A stretch of DNA of 64,000 bases from Triatoma infestans (lineage: Eukaryota > Arthropoda > Insecta > Hemiptera > Reduviidae). Shown here in pieces: positions 44,830-54,909 of the stretch. The DNA lies in assembly GCA_011037195.1 (NCBI GenBank), contig JAAEAF010003112.1, positions 1 to 64,000 on the forward strand, written 5' to 3'. Below the pieces are notes generated by a model. The model had not been told where the DNA came from. It ran no database searches and saw only the letters and a program-made list of their open reading frames with translations. Position 1 is the stretch's first letter; every line of letters starts with the position of its first letter. Both the position numbers and the translations under genes were made by a program.

Positions 44830-45380
44830 GAAACCATACAATTTCTCTTTCCCAAAACTTTTTTAAATAACGTTTCTCAGTAAGAAATGCCCAATAATAG
44901 TGACGGTTCATAGTTAGTGTATCAAATTTAATAAAATCTGTTGGTATATTTATGGATAAAATTGTAGAAAACTGAAATAACTTCAGTAAAAACACACTTC
45001 CGGTTAACTGATTTTCTTGAAACTCATAATTTTGGCAATATATTCAATTTAAATTAATATTATTCAATTAATAGAATTGTATAATAAACTATATAATAGC
45101 ACATTAAAAGGAAAACCATAACCTCGCCCCTCTCTCGAAAACCACCTTATATGAATTTTTCCGGTGAAATGTTTCAATTAAAAGTTGCAGCACTTTTGTA
45201 TGTTTAGTCGATATGTTAAGTTTAGAGAAAATTGCTGAAGCTGTTTTTCGAGAAAAATCTTACAAAACTGAGAAAACGGTTCGTTAGAAACTCACTGATA
45301 GACCGATTTTTCTTTAAACTTGGAATATTAACAACAAATTCAATTCCATGTATTATAGAAATTTGCTTTTGTTGTTAATT
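44830..45380 (+). repeat. CMR-related repeat, diverged
   Basis: Module pieces: AACACACTTCCGGTTAAC (about 44,990), ATATTATTCAATTAATAGAA, TTTTTCCGGTGAAATGTTTC and GAGAAAATTGCTGAAGCTG. Head and tail are not clear. Confidence 0.5.
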
Positions 45381-45794
45381 AGCCGAGAAACATAATAGTG
45401 ATTAAGTTAAAAATATATATTATATTTTTTGTGGTAGTTTTGCATGATCTAAATAAACTCTAATAAAGTGAAACTATTTCTATAGGAAGTTACAAAAGTA
45501 ACAATTTTATAAGTAGAAATGTTTCATATGGAATAAAGTTTGTTTTCTGTAAAAAAAAGTAAATCCTAGAACTAAAAATATTTGACCAAAACGCTACCGC
45601 CAACGCGCTCTTCTGTAGGTTCAGAAAAACTCTGCACCCTAGAGAAGCATATGGACTAACACTTTCCTTCCAATTTACTACACCTCACAAATACTTGCGT
45701 CTCCCATCTTACCGTCTCTCCTCTGTACGTCGTCGCACATAGGCTCAAATGCGATTAGAGCACAAGTAGTGGCTCTAGTGTCAGAGGTTTTTTT
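45381..45794. other. Unassigned sequence
   Basis: AT-rich, then a less AT-rich stretch at 45,600-45,780. Nothing recognised. Confidence 0.4.
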
Positions 45795-45966
45795 TTTTTT
45801 ATAGGCGCGTCAATATTTATGGTAATTAGCGCCCGGAGCCTTCTCAGTGCACTGCCGGCCTCTAGACAGTGTTCTTTCGGTACAAACCACACACACTGTA
45901 GATTGAGCTGTAGAAGATCCTAGGAAGGAAATATCTAAGGAACTATTTAGAAGCGACCCTCACATC
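45795..45966 (-). mobile_element. SINE1 body, separated from its head by an RTE insertion
   Basis: Matches the 3' part of SINE1 at 36.4 kb: GGCGCGTCAA, GCGCCCGGAGCCTTCTCAGT, GCACTGCCGGCCTC and AGATCCTAGGAAGG, stopping at ATATCTAAGG (about 45,966). Confidence 0.7.
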
Positions 45967-46542
45967 CAAGAATGAGGTTAGGCATGATATAATTGGGCAG
46001 AATAACAGCCGGAAATAAATGTCTTGGAGCATTGAGACGCACGCTCCTAAATCTCTGACAAGCTAAGCCATATATAGGACGGTTCTCGAGACCTGTAGTA
46101 AATGTATGGGTCAGAAACCTGGGTGTTGACAGCAGCAGGTAAGCTGAGATTACTGTGATTAAACTGCTGGGAGAAGAAAGTTCTTAGATTTAAATATAAG
46201 CCCAGTACTGAAAATCACTGTTTACTGTTGTAGGAAAACCCCGAACTGTATACCAGCTTTACAAAAAAGAAAATCTAGTAACTGCAGTCAAGCTAGGAAG
46301 GTTGCGCTAGTTAGGTCACCTACATAGAATGAATGAAGAAAGAACTCCCTGAAAGATTTATGAAAATCATCCAGCCAGCAGAAGACCAAGGGGACGGCCA
46401 AGGCTAAAATGGCTGCAAGATGTGAAGGCAGACTTGCTGAAAATAGGTGTTTGGCAATGGCGAAGATGAGTGTTAGATAGGAATGGTTGGGAAAATTTGT
46501 TGAAGGAGGCCAAAGGGCTGAAGAGCTATGGGAAGGAAAAGA
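45967..46542 (+). pseudogene. RTE-type LINE C-terminal remnant within SINE1
   Basis: Broken plus-strand frames read MYGSETWVLTAAGKL (about 46,106), NCWEKKVLRF, NPELYQLYKKENLVTAVKLG, GHLHRMNEERTP, RRPRGRPRLKWLQDVKADLL (about 46,380-46,440) and NGWENLLKEAK. This is the C-terminal block of an RTE-type pol (YGSETW ... RGRP..RW). Several stops make it dead. It lies between two halves of a SINE1 copy. Confidence 0.75.
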
Positions 46543-46618
46543 AGCACTGGACTGGAACCCGGATCTCCACATCGGAGCCCAGCGCGCTACCCAACCACTG
46601 AGTTAATCCTTCCCTTCA
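46543..46618 (-). mobile_element. SINE1 tRNA-like head, right of RTE insertion
   Basis: Minus strand AAGGATTAACTCAGTGGTTG (A box region), GGTAGCGCGCTGGGC, and GATCCGGGTTCCAGTCC (B box). It completes the SINE1 begun at 45,795. Confidence 0.7.
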
Positions 46619-47687
46619 GAGTCAGAGTTGAAAAACAAGAATTCATCTTAACCAGCTAGAGGTTTCATCAATTAAGAGAAATAGTTCTTAGTTCACTTGT
46701 GAATGTGCCATGTGGACCAGCTGCAAGTTAATAGATGCAAGAACAACTAGATGCACTCTCCAAAGGGCTCTTTAACGATTTGGTTCAGCTGCATCATATC
46801 TACATATCCAATTCTGTGAATTTATTTTAAGATTTTGGTTGATCGCTAGTAAAACAAACAAACAAATGGTTAGGAGCAAAAGTTTACTATTTATAATATT
46901 AAAAAAAAAAAGTATAGACAAGCAGGCAATCTAAAATGAAATAAATCCGAAAATCTCAAATACTTCCTTTACCTAAACGCTAACTTTCAGCTCCTTTGAA
47001 AATAAATCAGTTTTCTAGTAAGTATTTCTAAGAAAGGGATGTTTTTATTTTTATCATAGTTTCTATATTACTTTTATGGATAATCTTTGGTGAAAATCAT
47101 GGGGGAAAAATTAAATAAACAACTTCGCCTGTACAGTCACATTAAATATTGAAAATTGTTAGTAAAAAAAAAGAAAAAAAAAAAACTGCAAGACAAAATC
47201 AGAATTTTATTATACAGGCCCTCATAGCTAAATTGAAAATAATATCTATGCAATACCATAAACTGTTCACCATTACTTTAAGGTTGTGTAATTATAAAAC
47301 CAATTTCAAGAGGAGATTAACAATACGATATATTTGTGGCCGTATTTAAACGTACCAGTATGTTGCGTGCAGAATATGAACTCGAAGTATTATTTTGAAA
47401 AGATGTTTAAAAAAAAAAACTCAAGACTTAAGACCTACACAAGGAATGCAGTTGAATTACCTAGCTCTATTAACAATAGTCTTAAGTACTATAGTACCCT
47501 TTTTCTCACAGCATGTAGCCATTACTGGTGCATGTAGAACCCATCGTTATTCCGCTAACAACTATAATGGCATAAAAATAGAAAAAAAATGATTGTTAAG
47601 TCACTAAAAACTAAATTGAGTAAATTAATTTTTTTTGCATTATATGTGAAATATTCTGATATATCTATAAAATAAATAAATTGATAC
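46619..47687. other. AT-rich unassigned sequence
   Basis: Overlapping short frames without domains. The last four bases before the LTR (47,684-47,687, ATAC) are the target duplication of the LTR element. Confidence 0.5.
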
Positions 47688-48392
47688 TATAACAACTCCC
47701 CTGGTGGGGTGCTATTATATGTAATAGATTTTCTTGCAGTTAGGATTTATTAGTAAGGATAATAAGATCCGTTCCTACAGAATAAATATCACGGGTTTGT
47801 GGTGAACTAGGATTCGTGATTCTGCAAATAAAATACACCCAGTAAATGTCAAAGCACACTTAGTAAAATGTTACATATATTCTGAAAAGCATATATACAG
47901 TAAATGGTTGCTATGACCAATCTGTTCGCTCAGGGAGTGACACAGATTGTCAATCGTCGCTCGTCGAGTAGAGTGGCCTGGCCCTCTTGCCTAGCGCACA
48001 CTACTATATCGGTGATCGTTGTATGAACAAACGGCCTGGCTCTCCTGCCTAGCGCAGATGTCCTGAAACGGTGATCGCTGGATGAGCACACGGCCTGGCT
48101 CTCTTGCCTAGCGCAGATGCTCTGAGAAGTCAGTTAAGGGCCTGCCTAGCTAGCGCCAAAACTATTAGAAAAGGTTCTAATCGCTGAGTACTTCTCGACT
48201 ATTCTGGCCCTGGGTAGCCCTTTATATACGATTCTGAGGTGGTAGGGATGGTGTCCAGTAGGCGGGTCTAGTCGGTGAAAGTTCTCCCCTCTGTAGTGTG
48301 GAGTAGGAGAGTCCTAGTGTAGTGGGGTGTGCCTCCCTAGTGAAGGTCCACTTGGTGCAAACCTGGTGGCCGGGCGGAGAACTGTTGTTACA
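47688..48392 (-). repeat. 3' LTR of the gypsy-type element
   Basis: Minus-strand ends TGTAACAAC...GTTGTTATA. It contains a TATA-like CGTATATAAAG (48,219-48,229), an AATAAA on the minus strand near 47,750, and a three-copy internal minisatellite (about 47,975-48,150) with a GGCCTGGCTCTCTTGCCTAG core. 705 bp. Confidence 0.9.
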
Positions 48393-48403
48393 TCCTCCCC
48401 CTT
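48393..48403 (-). other. Polypurine tract
   Basis: Minus strand AAGGGGGAGGA lies directly before the 3' LTR start TGTAACA, the expected plus-strand priming site. Confidence 0.8.
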
Positions 48404-48438
48404 GAGCTAAGGTGTTGCTTGCAATGGCTGAGCTCACA

Positions 48439-49425
48439 TCAATGGCGTGGTCGGCCTCTCTTCCTTAACCTTCGGATTGGCTTCTCCTGGGCGTCTGCGG
48501 TGCAGGGCGTCAGGCTTGACACGTGGTATTTGCCCAGTGGTATCGTCGGGTTGTCTTCGGCTGCTACTTCATAGCTGACGGGTCCCTGTGCGTGTAGAAT
48601 GACGTAGGGTCCGTCCCTTCGTGGAGCGAACTTGGCTGTTCGTCCTTTCGTCTTACTGCTCTGTGTGTGGGTAGTGATCCACACGCGGTCTCCGGGCGCG
48701 TACTGGGGTCCGGGACGTGCTCGTTGGTCTGCGTATTTCTTCTGCCGGTCCTGAGCCGTTTCATGGTTGTCTCGGGCTCTGTAGTAGGTGTCTGCCATGC
48801 GCGAGAGGGCTGGCGTGATTTCGGCGATGAAATTCTCTGAAGAGATGACTTCTCTTAAGTCATGTTGGATCTCTGCGGGGGTCCGTAATTCTCTTCCAAA
48901 CGTTAAGTATGCAGGCGTCATCTTGGTAGCCTGGCATTCAGCGGTGTTGAGAGCGAATCCGATAGCGGGCAGTCTCCTTGGCCAATCGCTGTGGTCTTCT
49001 CCTACGAGGATGGCTAACTCCGTCTTCAGTTCTCGGTTTCGTCTCTCCACGGGGTTCGCTGCCGGGTGGTAGACTGGTGTAAAGGCTTGTGTAATGCCTA
49101 AACAGAAGGTGATGTACTGCATCACGTGACTGATGAACTGCGTTCCATTGTCGCTGATCATCTTCCTTGGTATTCCGTATCGTAAGAAGAACTCGTTTAG
49201 TAGTAGTTCTCCGCAGCGCTGTGCCGTAGCTTCTTGTAAGGGAAAAAGCTCTATCCATCGGGATGCTGTGTCCTCGATGACTAATATCCACTTGTACCTT
49301 TCGACTGATTCGGGTAAGGGACCGAATAAGTCTACGGCGATGACTTCGAATCGCTGGTTCATTGGTGGGGTCCTGAGTAGTCCTGCGGGCTTCAAGTTGG
49401 ATGCCTTGTACCTCTGGATCAACAA
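48439..49425 (-). CDS. Integrase (C-terminal pol) of the gypsy-type element
   Basis: A 328-residue open frame. Catalytic core: Asp32 in AVDLFGPL, Asp92 in SDNGTQF and Glu127 in NPVERRNRELK give the D,D,E triad, with the last spacing one residue under the common 35. The C-terminal domain has GDRVW (about residue 245) and DGPYVILHAQGPVSYEV, the GPY/F module of gypsy integrases. The N-terminal HHCC zinc finger is not recognisable upstream, where the frame reads QDNNGQLLIQRYKASNLKP. The deletion junction therefore falls at or in that finger. It would normally insert cDNA into the genome; whether this finger-less form works is unknown. The annotated start is simply the first ATG, and the natural product would be a processed polyprotein. 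Confidence 0.85.
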   Translation of the reverse strand: MLIQRYKASNLKPAGLLRTPPMNQRFEVIAVDLFGPLPESVERYKWILVIEDTASRWIELFPLQEATAQRCGELLLNEFFLRYGIPRKMISDNGTQFISHVMQYITFCLGITQAFTPVYHPAANPVERRNRELKTELAILVGEDHSDWPRRLPAIGFALNTAECQATKMTPAYLTFGRELRTPAEIQHDLREVISSENFIAEITPALSRMADTYYRARDNHETAQDRQKKYADQRARPGPQYAPGDRVWITTHTQSSKTKGRTAKFAPRRDGPYVILHAQGPVSYEVAAEDNPTIPLGKYHVSSLTPCTADAQEKPIRRLRKRGRPRH

Positions 49426-49439
49426 CTGACCATTGTTGT

Positions 49440-49640
49440 CCTGAATTGTGGCATCTGCACAATTGCTTCCTGAGTTGTTCCATAAACTCGTGTGTCTTCG
49501 GTTCCTGGAGTCAGCGGCGGTGGGCTGATCCTTCCTGATGTGGGTTGTGGTACCTTCACAACCGTGTTCTGAGTTTCTCTATGAACTCGTGTGTCTCCTT
49601 TCACTGGAGTCAGCGGCAGTGGGCTGAGTAGTGCTGGCTG
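49440..49640 (-). repeat. Imperfect tandem duplication at the pol deletion junction
   Basis: Two units about 97 bp apart. ACTCGTGTGTCT appears at about 49,489 and 49,585, each followed within 20 bases by CTGGAGTCAGCGGC(G/A)GTGGGCTGA. It lies between the protease and integrase regions, exactly where reverse transcriptase is missing. Confidence 0.75.
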
Positions 49641-50025
49641 TGGTGTCATAGTCACAGTGTCCATCTGTAACTGTGGTGGGTGGTGCTGGCTTGTCCTTTC
49701 TGGTGAATGGATAAGGTGTGGGGTTGTCATGAAACCTCCACCTGTGTTTTCCAATATCCAATATAAGTCCAGCGTCTTCAATGAAATCTATTCCGAGCAG
49801 CGCCTGGGTGTTCCGGGCTCCCGGGAAGAATGTGAAACTGGTCGGGATCGTCCTTCCCTTCAGTTTAACTGGCAGTTGCGTCTGTGCAACCTGCTGCGTT
49901 GTTTCTTCTCCGTCTGCTAGCGTCACTGTAGCAGTTGTCAGGGTGAGGGAATGTCCTCGTTCTTCTAGCAGGGTCTGCAGCTGGTGGCTGCCTATACTGG
50001 TCTTGGCTCCTGTGTCCACAAAGCC
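49579..50025 (-). CDS. Aspartic protease region of the gypsy-type element
   Basis: The frame runs on from the zinc-knuckle region without a stop. The active-site motif FVDTGAKTSIG lies at about 49,990-50,022, and the second conserved block ALLGIDFIEDAGLILD about 90 residues on, matching the (I/L)LG.DF motif of retroelement proteases. About 100 residues of protease fold are followed by a Thr/Pro-rich tail that breaks into the tandem duplication. No ATG opens it, as expected for a polyprotein segment. Role: maturation of gag and pol. Confidence 0.75.
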   Translation of the reverse strand, partial: GFVDTGAKTSIGSHQLQTLLEERGHSLTLTTATVTLADGEETTQQVAQTQLPVKLKGRTIPTSFTFFPGARNTQALLGIDFIEDAGLILDIGKHRWRFHDNPTPYPFTRKDKPAPPTTVTDGHCDYDTTASTTQPTAADSSERRHTSS

Positions 50026-50033
50026 AGTGCCCT

Positions 50034-50891
50034 CTAGGTTCCATACGGCAAAGCTGAGTGCTGGCCTCTGCCGGGTGCGGATCTGTATGTGAGCAGCACA
50101 GAAAGAGCCTGTTCTTTCTTGCTGCGTCTTCGTTTGGTTGCAGTCCGGGCAGTTCCTCCTGTATACTCCCGGTCTGTTGCAACCAAAACAACTGTAGGCC
50201 GCCTGTGCTGTAGGCTGCTGCTTGTGCGGGTGGGCTGCCTTTGCCTTCCTGCAGTCCTTCTGATAGTGGCCTCTGATGCCACAGTAGTCACACCTGGTAG
50301 TGCAACCGGTCCTCTCGTTCGGCTTCTTTGCTGCTGGTGCTGGTGCTCGATACGTCTGGCCTCTTGCACGAGTGCCCAGAAGGTATCGACAGTTTCCCTC
50401 CTGATGCGGGTCCTTAACCTGGGATGGAATACCGCATAGGTCATGTCCAGCTGAACATGGGTGTCCAGAGCCGGGGTGATTTGAGCAAGTATTGCTCGCT
50501 TGATGCAGACAAACTGGTCCGTGCTGATCTTGTTGTCCTGCGGCGTGTTGAAAAACTCTCGGTACAGCTGATCGTTGGACTTCCTAGGTCCAAAAGTTCG
50601 CCTCAGCTGCTGTATGGCGTCAGGCCATGTTGTGGTGGTTTCCTTTTCTCCGAGCCACCAAGTTCCTGCAACGTCTGTGAGTAACATGGGCATTGCGGCC
50701 AATGCGTGGTTGTCACTCACTCGGGCTGCTTCCTTGTACGTCTCTGCTGCGGAGATGAAGACCTCCAGGTCCTCTCCTGGTTTTCCTCCGTAGCGTGCGG
50801 TACACCCATTCATTAGGCCAGACTGCTGGGTCTGCCTGTCTTGATTGATGCCTCGTATCAGCTGCTGCAACATCTCTGGGGTGAGCTGCAT
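50034..50891 (-). pseudogene. Gag region of the gypsy-type element, frame-disrupted at its C-terminus
   Basis: The ATG-started frame begins MQLTPEMLQQLIRGINQ. It carries a Retrotrans_gag-like core: DLEVFISAAETYKEAA, MLLTDVAGTWWLGEKE, WPDAIQQLRRTFGPRKSNDQ and LYREFFNTPQD (residues about 40-130). The first zinc knuckle, CDYCGIRGHYQKDC (CX2CX4HX4C), is in a different frame near 50,255-50,300. A second, CFGCNRPGVYRRNC near 50,150-50,195, has Val instead of the usual His. The gag frame and the knuckle/protease frame therefore shift relative to each other around 50,310-50,380. That is either a mutation or a natural frameshift site; an unusual position before the knuckle favours mutation. Confidence 0.8.
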
Positions 50892-50952
50892 GCTTATGTC
50901 TCCTAGTTCGGGGCTGGGCTGTCGCTCCGTCGATGGTCGTTCTAGAACTCGT

Positions 50953-50970
50953 GCTGCAGTTTGGGCGCCA
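50953..50970 (-). other. Primer-binding-like site
   Basis: Minus strand TGGCGCCCAAACTGCAGC, seven bases inside the 5' LTR. TGG plus GCGCC complements a tRNA 3' end of the lysine-like type. The exact tRNA is not determined. Confidence 0.65.
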
Positions 50971-50977
50971 TTTCTTT

Positions 50978-51678
50978 TATAACAACTCCCCTGGTGGGGT
51001 GCTATTATATGTAATAGATTTTCTTGCAGTTAGGATTTATTAGTAAGGATAATAAGATCCGTTCCTACAGAATAAATATCACGGGTTTGTGGTGAACTAG
51101 GATTCGTGATCTGCAAATAAAATACACCCAGTAAATGTCAAAGCACACTTAGTAAAATGTTACATATATTCTGAAAAGCATATATACAGTAAATGGTTGC
51201 TATGACCAATCTGTTCGCTCAGGGAGTGACACAGATTGTCAATCGTCGCTCGTCGAGTAGAGTGGCCTGGCCCTCTTGCCTAGCGCACACTACTATATCG
51301 GTGATCGTTGTATGAACAAACGGCCTGGCTCTCCTGCCTAGCGCAGATGTCTTGAAACGGTGATCGCTGGATGAGCACACGGCCTGGCTCTCTTGCCTAG
51401 CGCAGATGCTCTGAGAAGTCAGTTAAGGGCCTGCCTAGCTAGCGCCAAAACTATTAGAAAGGTTCTAATCGCTGAGTACTTCTCGACTATTCTGGCGTGG
51501 ATGGCCCCTTATATACGATTCTGAGGTGGTAGGGATGGTGTCCAGTAGGCGGGTCTAGCCGGTGAAAGTTCTCCCCTCTGTAGTGGAGTAGGAGAGTCCT
51601 AGTGTAGTGGGGTGTGCCTCCCTAGTGAAAGGTCCACTTGGTGCAAACCTGGTGGCCGGGCGGAGAACTGTTGTTACA
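50978..51678 (-). repeat. 5' LTR of the gypsy-type element
   Basis: 701 bp, near-identical to 47,688-48,392 with small indels (for example GTGATCTGC versus GTGATTCTGC) and one local difference near 51,495-51,510. It contains the same three-copy minisatellite (about 51,265-51,440) and TATA-like sequence. Confidence 0.9.
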
Positions 51679-51939
51679 ATACATGATATTTATAATAACG
51701 GCTTTTCAGTAATGAAAAAGTATCATAAAAAAATTATTTATTGAAAAATACTTAAGAAAACTTACTTTGGAAAAAATTATTTTAAAAAAACATCCCGCAG
51801 AAGTAAATCATGTGAACCAAAAGAGGAGAAGAGGAAGAATGAACAGAGCTATCTCACAATAAAGGATCACTCACCAAAATGTCCTGTAACAGAGGAATAA
51901 AGTGAAAAAAGTGGCATTTTCTGTAATTAGTGAGTAAAT

Positions 51940-52560
51940 AAATCTGGTGTGAATCACGACGTCCTGTTACTCATGTCAACACAATTAGACAAATAAAGTG
52001 ACAAAATTTTCTTTGAATTTCCAATTTTGTCCCAACATAACTGGACAAGTGCCTGCCCAGATAGTTAGTCCATAGAACTGGTTACATTGTATTCCAGAAG
52101 AGAGCGCCAATAACATGTCAACGTTTAAAAATTTAACACTACAAATTCAGTAGAATTGCTCTAAGCTCAACTTTTTCAAAAAAATATGTTACAAAGTAAA
52201 GTAACAGACTATAGCTCAAACTATAGCACAAATAATATTCCAATTTTAAACAAAAACCATCATAGTCCATTCCAAAGAAAACTTCTCTAAAAGAGTGAAA
52301 AAAAAAACCTATTTTGGAACTTCATACTTTCGACTAACAATACTTTCTAATACATATTGATAATATGTGGTTGTTAGAACCATACAATATACTGATGTGT
52401 TACTCCAGACGAAAACTTAATTCTACAGTTTCCCTACGAAATCCCCAAAAGATATTTGGATGGGAATTTCAAAAACATGTAATTCAAAAGGAAACTGAAT
52501 TTCAAACAATTGACACGAACGTATAATACTTCCTCTTACCAGAAGTAGTTGAAAGTGAAA
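51940..52560 (+). repeat. CMR-related repeat, diverged full span
   Basis: Decayed head TCTGGTGTGAATCACGACGT, weak modules, and a tail ending TTGACACGAACGTATAATACTTCC with the hairpin TCTTACCAGAAGTAG. Confidence 0.55.
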
Positions 52561-52831
52561 ACTTTATGCTAATAAAAATTTTGTTTAGAACCAACGGTGA
52601 TTGCAATGGATTTTGTTTTGTAAAACATCATCATGAAATGGAGATATTTAGAGTACTTCGTTTCGCTCTCCATAAACATGTGGAAACATAAGGTGTCTAT
52701 TATTTTGCATTGAATTAATATTACACCATTAAAAAAAAAAAAAAACTAAATATATTTCGTCTAAAGTGATTAAAATATTATAATATAAAAAAAACCAAAA
52801 TTTTAAGCCTATACTTTATCCTAAAAAAAAA

Positions 52832-53240
52832 TCTGGTGTGAAACACTCACACAACTTTCTCCTTACTCCAGTACTCAAAATTATAATTGACAAATTTTAT
52901 AGTTTGTGTACCACATTAATTCAAGTACGATGAAACTGAAAAACCGTTCAGTAAAAGCGCACTTCCAGTCAACTAATTTCCTTGACACTCTGAATTTTGG
53001 CCATCCATTTAGTTTTAATTAATTTTTTTTGGATATAGAATTGTATAATCAGCTATGATAGCACTTTAGAGAAAAACATAACCCCACCACTCCCCTAAAA
53101 GTGCCATTAAATGAATTTTCCTGGAGAAATGTTTTAAATAAAAGCTCTTTGTATGTGTAGTTGATATAACAAGTTTAAAGAAAGTCGTCGGAGCCATTTT
53201 TGAGAAAATCGCGAAAAAGTAAAAAATATCATTTAGTATT
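52832..53240 (+). repeat. CMR dispersed repeat, 5' half
   Basis: Head TCTGGTGTGAAACACTCACAC, GCGCACTTCCAGTCAAC, GTGCCATTAAATGAATTTTC, GAAAGTCGTCGGAGCC and GAGAAAATCGCGAAAAAG, then it stops. 3'-truncated. Confidence 0.75.
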
Positions 53241-53814
53241 TAATCTCTTGTAAGGGATTGGAAAGAATACCTGCCAGGTAAACCACGGCAGTCCCCCTTC
53301 ATAAGGATTAAGCACATAACTTTATTTCAACTAAAACCGCAATACATACTTGCATAACATAATCCCTTAATATAATCTAAGCATTTTTATTTGACTAACT
53401 TGTAAAAGTTAGACAAACATTGAATTAGAACTTTTCACCAAAAGACAATATGGCGCCAAATGAAAAAACGTTTGAAATAAAAGTGATACTTTTTATCAAT
53501 GCAGTAAGCATTTAAAGTTTAAAGAAAATCGTTGTAGCCTTTTTCGAGAGAAATTAAAAAAATTCAAAAATATAGGTCCGTAGATCTGACTTTAATCTAG
53601 TCACGCTTCCGATTGATGTTATAAAAACTTGGGTTGTATCACTCATAGAGTTCTGAGAAAAATCTAAAAATCAAAATGCCAGAAACCAATGTCGTAACTT
53701 ACGAATTCTTTAAAAAATAATATTACAATTTTTAGAACCACTATCTAATTTATGAAGTATGTTAAAACAATCAACGGTAATTTGTAAGAAGGCATCGTAA
53801 AATTAAGTATGGCT
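53241..53814. repeat. Unassigned with a weak CMR module (53,480-53,560)
   Basis: AAAGAAAATCGTTGTAGCCTT and TTTGAAATAAAAGTGATAC suggest one old module. The rest is not recognised. Confidence 0.35.
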
Positions 53815-53965
53815 TTCATCATAACAACTTTAAGATGGCTAATTCCACATTCAAGTCGAACAAGATAGTTAAGTTTTTTTTTTGCCAGATGTACGTATAT
53901 TTTAAAAAAAATTGAAGTTGGACAGTTTCCAAATATAATGCCTACCTCTAAGCCCAAATTTTAGA
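53815..53965 (-). repeat. Dispersed repeat, pair with 58,065-58,212
   Basis: The minus strand contains GGTAGGCATTATATTTGGAAA, CTTGTTCGACTTGAATGTGG and TAGCCATCTTAAAGTTGTTA. The same blocks occur on the plus strand at 58,065-58,212. The open frames over it are not supported as genes. Confidence 0.55.
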
Positions 53966-54909
53966 AGAACTCTGACGTAATGAGCGTTATGATAAAGTAC
54001 TAATAGAAATTGGAGATATGGTCCAGATCACTCGCAAGGTGAATTTCACTACCGCTAACAAACGTTTTTAACAGGGAAATCGTAGAATTATGATATCGTA
54101 TTATATAGCAATTGCTGCAACTTATTGCATGGGTACCCTTGAAGGTCAAATGAAGGATTTTTGGTCAAATGAATGGAAGGCAACGTTGAATAACAATATT
54201 CTTTGAACTGTGAAGAATATTTTAGGCACTCTATTGATCCAGTTCAACGTAAGTTTTAAAACTGTATAGCTGGAATTTTCCAATTTACTTTCACTTCTAA
54301 TCAGCCATGCGGGGATATTCTTATTTAAAGTAAATAATTATTTATAGAAATCTAAATGTGCTTTTTCAATCAGTTGAAGATAAGGCAATCACCAAATTAT
54401 AACCATAATTGAAGAGAGTTTTCAGAGAAATCTCCACGGAACTCATTTTTCCCTTTTCGACACAATTGCAACACAGGAACAACAGCCGAATATGCTTATT
54501 AGGCAGCAAATTTGGATGCAAGATGAAACAGACCAGAGTCAGAGACTTCAATTCCCCTATAGAAACCATATGAAACAATTTCAATTTGGTGACCTGAAAA
54601 TTTAATTTTTTAAATTTTTTGGGGTGTAAGTGCACAAATATTTGTCATAACAGAATTTACTTCTAAGCAGTACTGGCATAGGTGGCCAAAATTTCGAGTT
54701 TCGTAACCAAGTCAGACATGAAATCAGTAAAAATAACCCTACCATCTACCAAAGAGAGGAACATAACATCCTTGCCAGTGGTAACTGAGATACCCGTGAT
54801 GCTTCTAACTCTTAAAGAATTCCTCTATGTTATTTGTGAAGAGGCTAAACAAGTAGCCACCCAGGACTTTACCTTGCACAACTCTATTTGTTATTATAAT
54901 GGATGTGGG
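53966..54909. other. Unassigned sequence
   Basis: Frames at 54,366-54,635 and 54,682-54,912 show no domain. Confidence 0.4.

Larger units (their letters stand above)
47688..51678 (-). mobile_element. Ty3/gypsy-type LTR retrotransposon, RT-deleted
   Basis: Transcribed on the minus strand: 5' LTR 50,978-51,678, internal region, 3' LTR 47,688-48,392. Exact 4-bp target duplication ATAC at 47,684-47,687 and 51,679-51,682. The primer-binding-like site and polypurine tract are present. The coding order is gag, CCHC knuckle, protease, integrase. Between protease and integrase there are only about 200-300 bases where gypsy elements have about 2 kb of reverse transcriptase and RNase H. The element is therefore non-autonomous, mobilised in trans. 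The LTRs differ by roughly a dozen changes in 700 bp. The internal region is much GC-richer than the surroundings. Confidence 0.9.

Noticed and set aside
48564..50793. Several open frames of 60-180 residues on both strands
   Set aside because: They are other-frame shadows of the GC-rich gag, protease and integrase regions of the LTR element.
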